64,000 nt of DNA from Thermostichus sp047462415 (GTDB taxonomy: Bacteria > Cyanobacteriota > Cyanobacteriia > Thermostichales > Thermostichaceae), in assembly GCF_047462415.1 (NCBI RefSeq), contig NZ_JANSJE010000012.1, positions 41,347-105,346 on the forward strand, written 5' to 3'. Shown in pieces: positions 62,139 to 64,000 of this stretch. A program made the translations under genes and the position numbers. The notes under the pieces are model-generated. The model saw only the letters and a list, made by a program, of their open reading frames with translations. It was not told the origin of the DNA and searched no databases. Each line of letters begins with the position of its first letter. Position 1 is the stretch's first letter.

Positions 62139-64000
62139 ATGTTGACCTCAAGACCGTCTCCGCCCAACTCTAAGCAACCCGCCGGGCTACTGCAGATTCT
62201 CAGCCGTACTTTGGGATCCGTTTCCACAGCTTTGCTCATTTTGCTTTTGAGAGTGGGGAATGCCGACTCCGCTACATCAGGGAATATACTTCTGCAACAC
62301 TCTGCTCAAGATGAGCTGGTCTTTATCGACCAAGCTTTGCCCGATCTGTCGATCTTGCTAGCAGGGATCCGACCTGGAACAGAGATTATTCTTTTGGATC
62401 CTAACAAAGACGGGATCCAGCAGATCGCCGAGGCGCTGCGAGGTCGAAAAGGTGTTAGAGCTTTGCACATTCTATCTCACGGGCAGGCGGGCTCAATACA
62501 GTTGGGCAAAAGCCTTCTCAGCCTAGAAAACCTATCCGAGTATGCAAGCTTGCTCTCGCAGTGGAAATCTAGCCTGGCTGATGATGCAGAGATCTTGATC
62601 TATGGCTGCGAAGTGGCATCTGGCTTAGAGGGAGAGCTTCTCATCAAGCAGCTAGCTCATCTAATAGGAGCTGATATTGCCGCTTCTACCAACCTTACAG
62701 GTTATGCTGGATACGATGCAGATTGGGTTCTAGAGGCTGCGACCAGCTCCATTACTACCCCCACAATTTTTGTGGAAGGCTCAGTGGAGCATCGTTACCA
62801 CCATACCTTACAGGTTGGTGCCACGCCCACTCTGGATGCCAACTTTCTTTTAACAAACATCCAAGTAGGCACTAACAAGCTTTCTCTCATCGGCGCAACT
62901 AACCAAGTTATTTTAAGAAGAGTTGATAACGCAAACGCAACAGGATCTTGCAACGTTGTCTGGGTCGTCCCTCCCGACACGCCTAGCAGTCTAGGGATCA
63001 CAACTATGGAAGATGCCCTACTAATTGATCCCCTAAATCCAGTTATCAAAGCGGGCACAGATAATATCTTTACGAATAAAGGTAGTGTTAACCTCAATAA
63101 TATAGAGAGGGTAGATTTCATTACCCCAGGCGGCATAACTGCCCCTTCTGCTGGCCTAGATAAAATTGGCTTCCTTCTCTTAGATAGAGGTGGAAACGAT
63201 CTATTCAAGATTGCTGCTATCACCAAGCTTGATCCCAACCCCATAAATTACGTTTACGGATCAGTTATTTCGGTTGGAGCCGGTATTTGGTCGCCAGGCA
63301 CAATCATTAACACCACAAATGTTCACAATGATCAATGTGGAAGCAAAAACCTAAATACAAATATTACAGCTACTGTAACAAATCAAAAGCTGGCGGGTGT
63401 TTTTGTCAGCTACCAGGTTCTGGGTATATCTCCCAGTCAGACATTCTACGGCTACTCAGTGGTTGGCAATGATGTGACCGGCTCAATTGCAAATTTCCCA
63501 ACGTTTCCAACCAATACAACTGATACTAGCCCTAACAATGGTGGCTGGGATATGACGGCAGGGGGGGGAATTGTGGCTTACAACCCTCTTGCCAACAATG
63601 ACGCTGCTACAACTCCCCAAAATACACCAGTCACCATCACGATTCTGTCTAATGATGTAGGGTATGTCTTTAATTTGGATCCCAGTACCATTGACCTAGA
63701 TCCAAGCTCTCCTGGACAGCAAACCAATCTGACAGTTCCCGGAGAAGGCACATACACTGTCAACCTAACTACTGGGGAAGTTACTTTTACTCCGGATTTC
63801 TCTTTCACGGGTGCTGCAACTCCAATTCAATACACAGTAAAGGATGCGCAAGGTCTGATTTCCAACCAAGCAACCATCACCGTCACAGTTACTCCGGCAT
63901 CAACCCCGACGCCAACCCCAACGCCAACACCGACACCGACGCCCACACCAACACCGACACCGACGCCCACACCAACACCGACACCGACGCCCACACCAAC
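62139..64000 (+). CDS. Large DUF4347 adhesin-like protein (3' end beyond window)
   Basis: An open frame of at least 620 codons starting at ATG 62139, with GCGAGGAG about nine bases upstream. The N-terminus has a hydrophobic stretch (about 28-38), then a DUF4347 domain (about 58-205) with HILSHGQAGSIQLG (His114) and EILIYGCEVASGLEG (Cys157) and the ending TGYAGYDADWVLEAA. Beyond it lie beta-rich, Asn/Thr-rich domains, one of cadherin/VCBS-like type (LANNDAATTPQNTPVTITILSNDV), and then a (Thr-Pro)n linker that runs to the window end. Such proteins are usually very large surface adhesins. The segment is distinctly more AT-rich than the rest of the window. Confidence 0.8.
   Translation, partial: MLTSRPSPPNSKQPAGLLQILSRTLGSVSTALLILLLRVGNADSATSGNILLQHSAQDELVFIDQALPDLSILLAGIRPGTEIILLDPNKDGIQQIAEALRGRKGVRALHILSHGQAGSIQLGKSLLSLENLSEYASLLSQWKSSLADDAEILIYGCEVASGLEGELLIKQLAHLIGADIAASTNLTGYAGYDADWVLEAATSSITTPTIFVEGSVEHRYHHTLQVGATPTLDANFLLTNIQVGTNKLSLIGATNQVILRRVDNANATGSCNVVWVVPPDTPSSLGITTMEDALLIDPLNPVIKAGTDNIFTNKGSVNLNNIERVDFITPGGITAPSAGLDKIGFLLLDRGGNDLFKIAAITKLDPNPINYVYGSVISVGAGIWSPGTIINTTNVHNDQCGSKNLNTNITATVTNQKLAGVFVSYQVLGISPSQTFYGYSVVGNDVTGSIANFPTFPTNTTDTSPNNGGWDMTAGGGIVAYNPLANNDAATTPQNTPVTITILSNDVGYVFNLDPSTIDLDPSSPGQQTNLTVPGEGTYTVNLTTGEVTFTPDFSFTGAATPIQYTVKDAQGLISNQATITVTVTPASTPTPTPTPTPTPTPTPTPTPTPTPTPTPTPTP
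63926..64000 (+). repeat. 24-base tandem repeat encoding (Thr-Pro)4
   Basis: The unit AACACCGACACCGACGCCCA followed by CACC repeats with a 24-base period at 63926, 63950, 63974 and begins again at 63998, continuing beyond the window. It encodes Thr-Pro dipeptides in a linker between adhesin domains. Earlier, less regular ACN-CCN codons begin near 63900. Confidence 0.9.

Larger units (their letters stand above)
1..64000. repeat. Dispersed GGGATCCC palindromes
   Basis: The octamer GGGATCCC and its core GGATCC recur throughout, both inside genes and between them; I counted about ten GGATCC cores in the first 3 kb, against roughly one expected for 60% GC. In genes they often encode G-I-P, D-P or G-S. 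The canonical cyanobacterial repeat GCGATCGC appears only rarely (for example near 11893 and 31194). This is the HIP-like repeat of this genome. Confidence 0.85.

Overview
The window looks like a chromosomal segment of a unicellular, probably thermophilic cyanobacterium of the Synechococcus JA (Yellowstone hot-spring mat) type. This rests on three things: the cyanobacterial atpI-B-E-G'-F-H-A-G operon order with separate b and b' subunits, cyanobacterial lineage genes (Ycf37-type TPR protein, phylloquinone genes menA and menF, DUF3177, FutAB iron uptake, Dps), and an extreme density of the palindrome GGGATCCC, which I recall for the JA strains. The species assignment is inference. The DNA is GC-rich, with a visible drop after about 62.1 kb. 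I see no rRNA, tRNA, CRISPR array, insertion sequence or integrase.

Layout. 0.2-2.8 kb: aspartate aminotransferase and two small conserved genes, all minus. 3.0-5.3 kb: a GAPDH paralogue and an ArsJ-type transporter, a two-gene arsenate detoxification unit. 5.4-7.1 kb: phosphoglucomutase. 7.1-13.5 kb: a minus-strand envelope cluster (LptD-like barrel, LptF/G permease, fused LptC/LptA). 13.6-17.6 kb: menA divergent from menF, then threonine synthase. 17.6-22.1 kb: coiled-coil protein, an AtzE amidase with its small AtzG partner, a hemerythrin-like protein and an MnmC-type methyltransferase. 22.2-26.9 kb: accD, a STAS protein, a methyltransferase, and a two-TM potassium channel flanked by RCK domains. 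27.3-30.2 kb: iron-uptake genes futA and futB. 30.3-36.3 kb: the ATP synthase operon. 36.7-42.0 kb: two small conserved genes, gpmI, a Ycf37-like protein, Dps and mnmE. 42.1-48.0 kb: glycogen phosphorylase, a TPR protein overlapping a response regulator tail-to-tail, and type 2 IPP isomerase. 48.1-54.2 kb: glyS, a CPA2 antiporter with two universal-stress domains, and a Ser/Thr kinase. 54.3-59.6 kb: sodB, a coiled-coil protein overlapping a class A PBP, tyrS and an unknown gene. 59.9-64.0 kb: an exported-protein cluster made of a VWA lipoprotein, a proline-rich secreted protein and the start of a large DUF4347 adhesin-like protein that runs off the end.

Functionally most of the window is housekeeping: ATP synthesis, carbohydrate turnover (pgm, glgP, gpmI), quinone and isoprenoid synthesis, translation (glyS, tyrS, mnmE, mnmD) and envelope assembly. 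Three stretches are the most unusual. One is the GAPDH-ArsJ pair, which fits an arsenic-rich hot spring. The second is the terminal VWA/DUF4347 cluster, where the DUF4347 domain carries an HG...GC motif pair reminiscent of clan CD (caspase-like) proteases. The third is the pervasive GGGATCCC repeat, which in one place appears to have been built into a terminator. Several starts were moved inward from the longest open frame because a better ribosome-binding site or family alignment supported it; these cases are stated.
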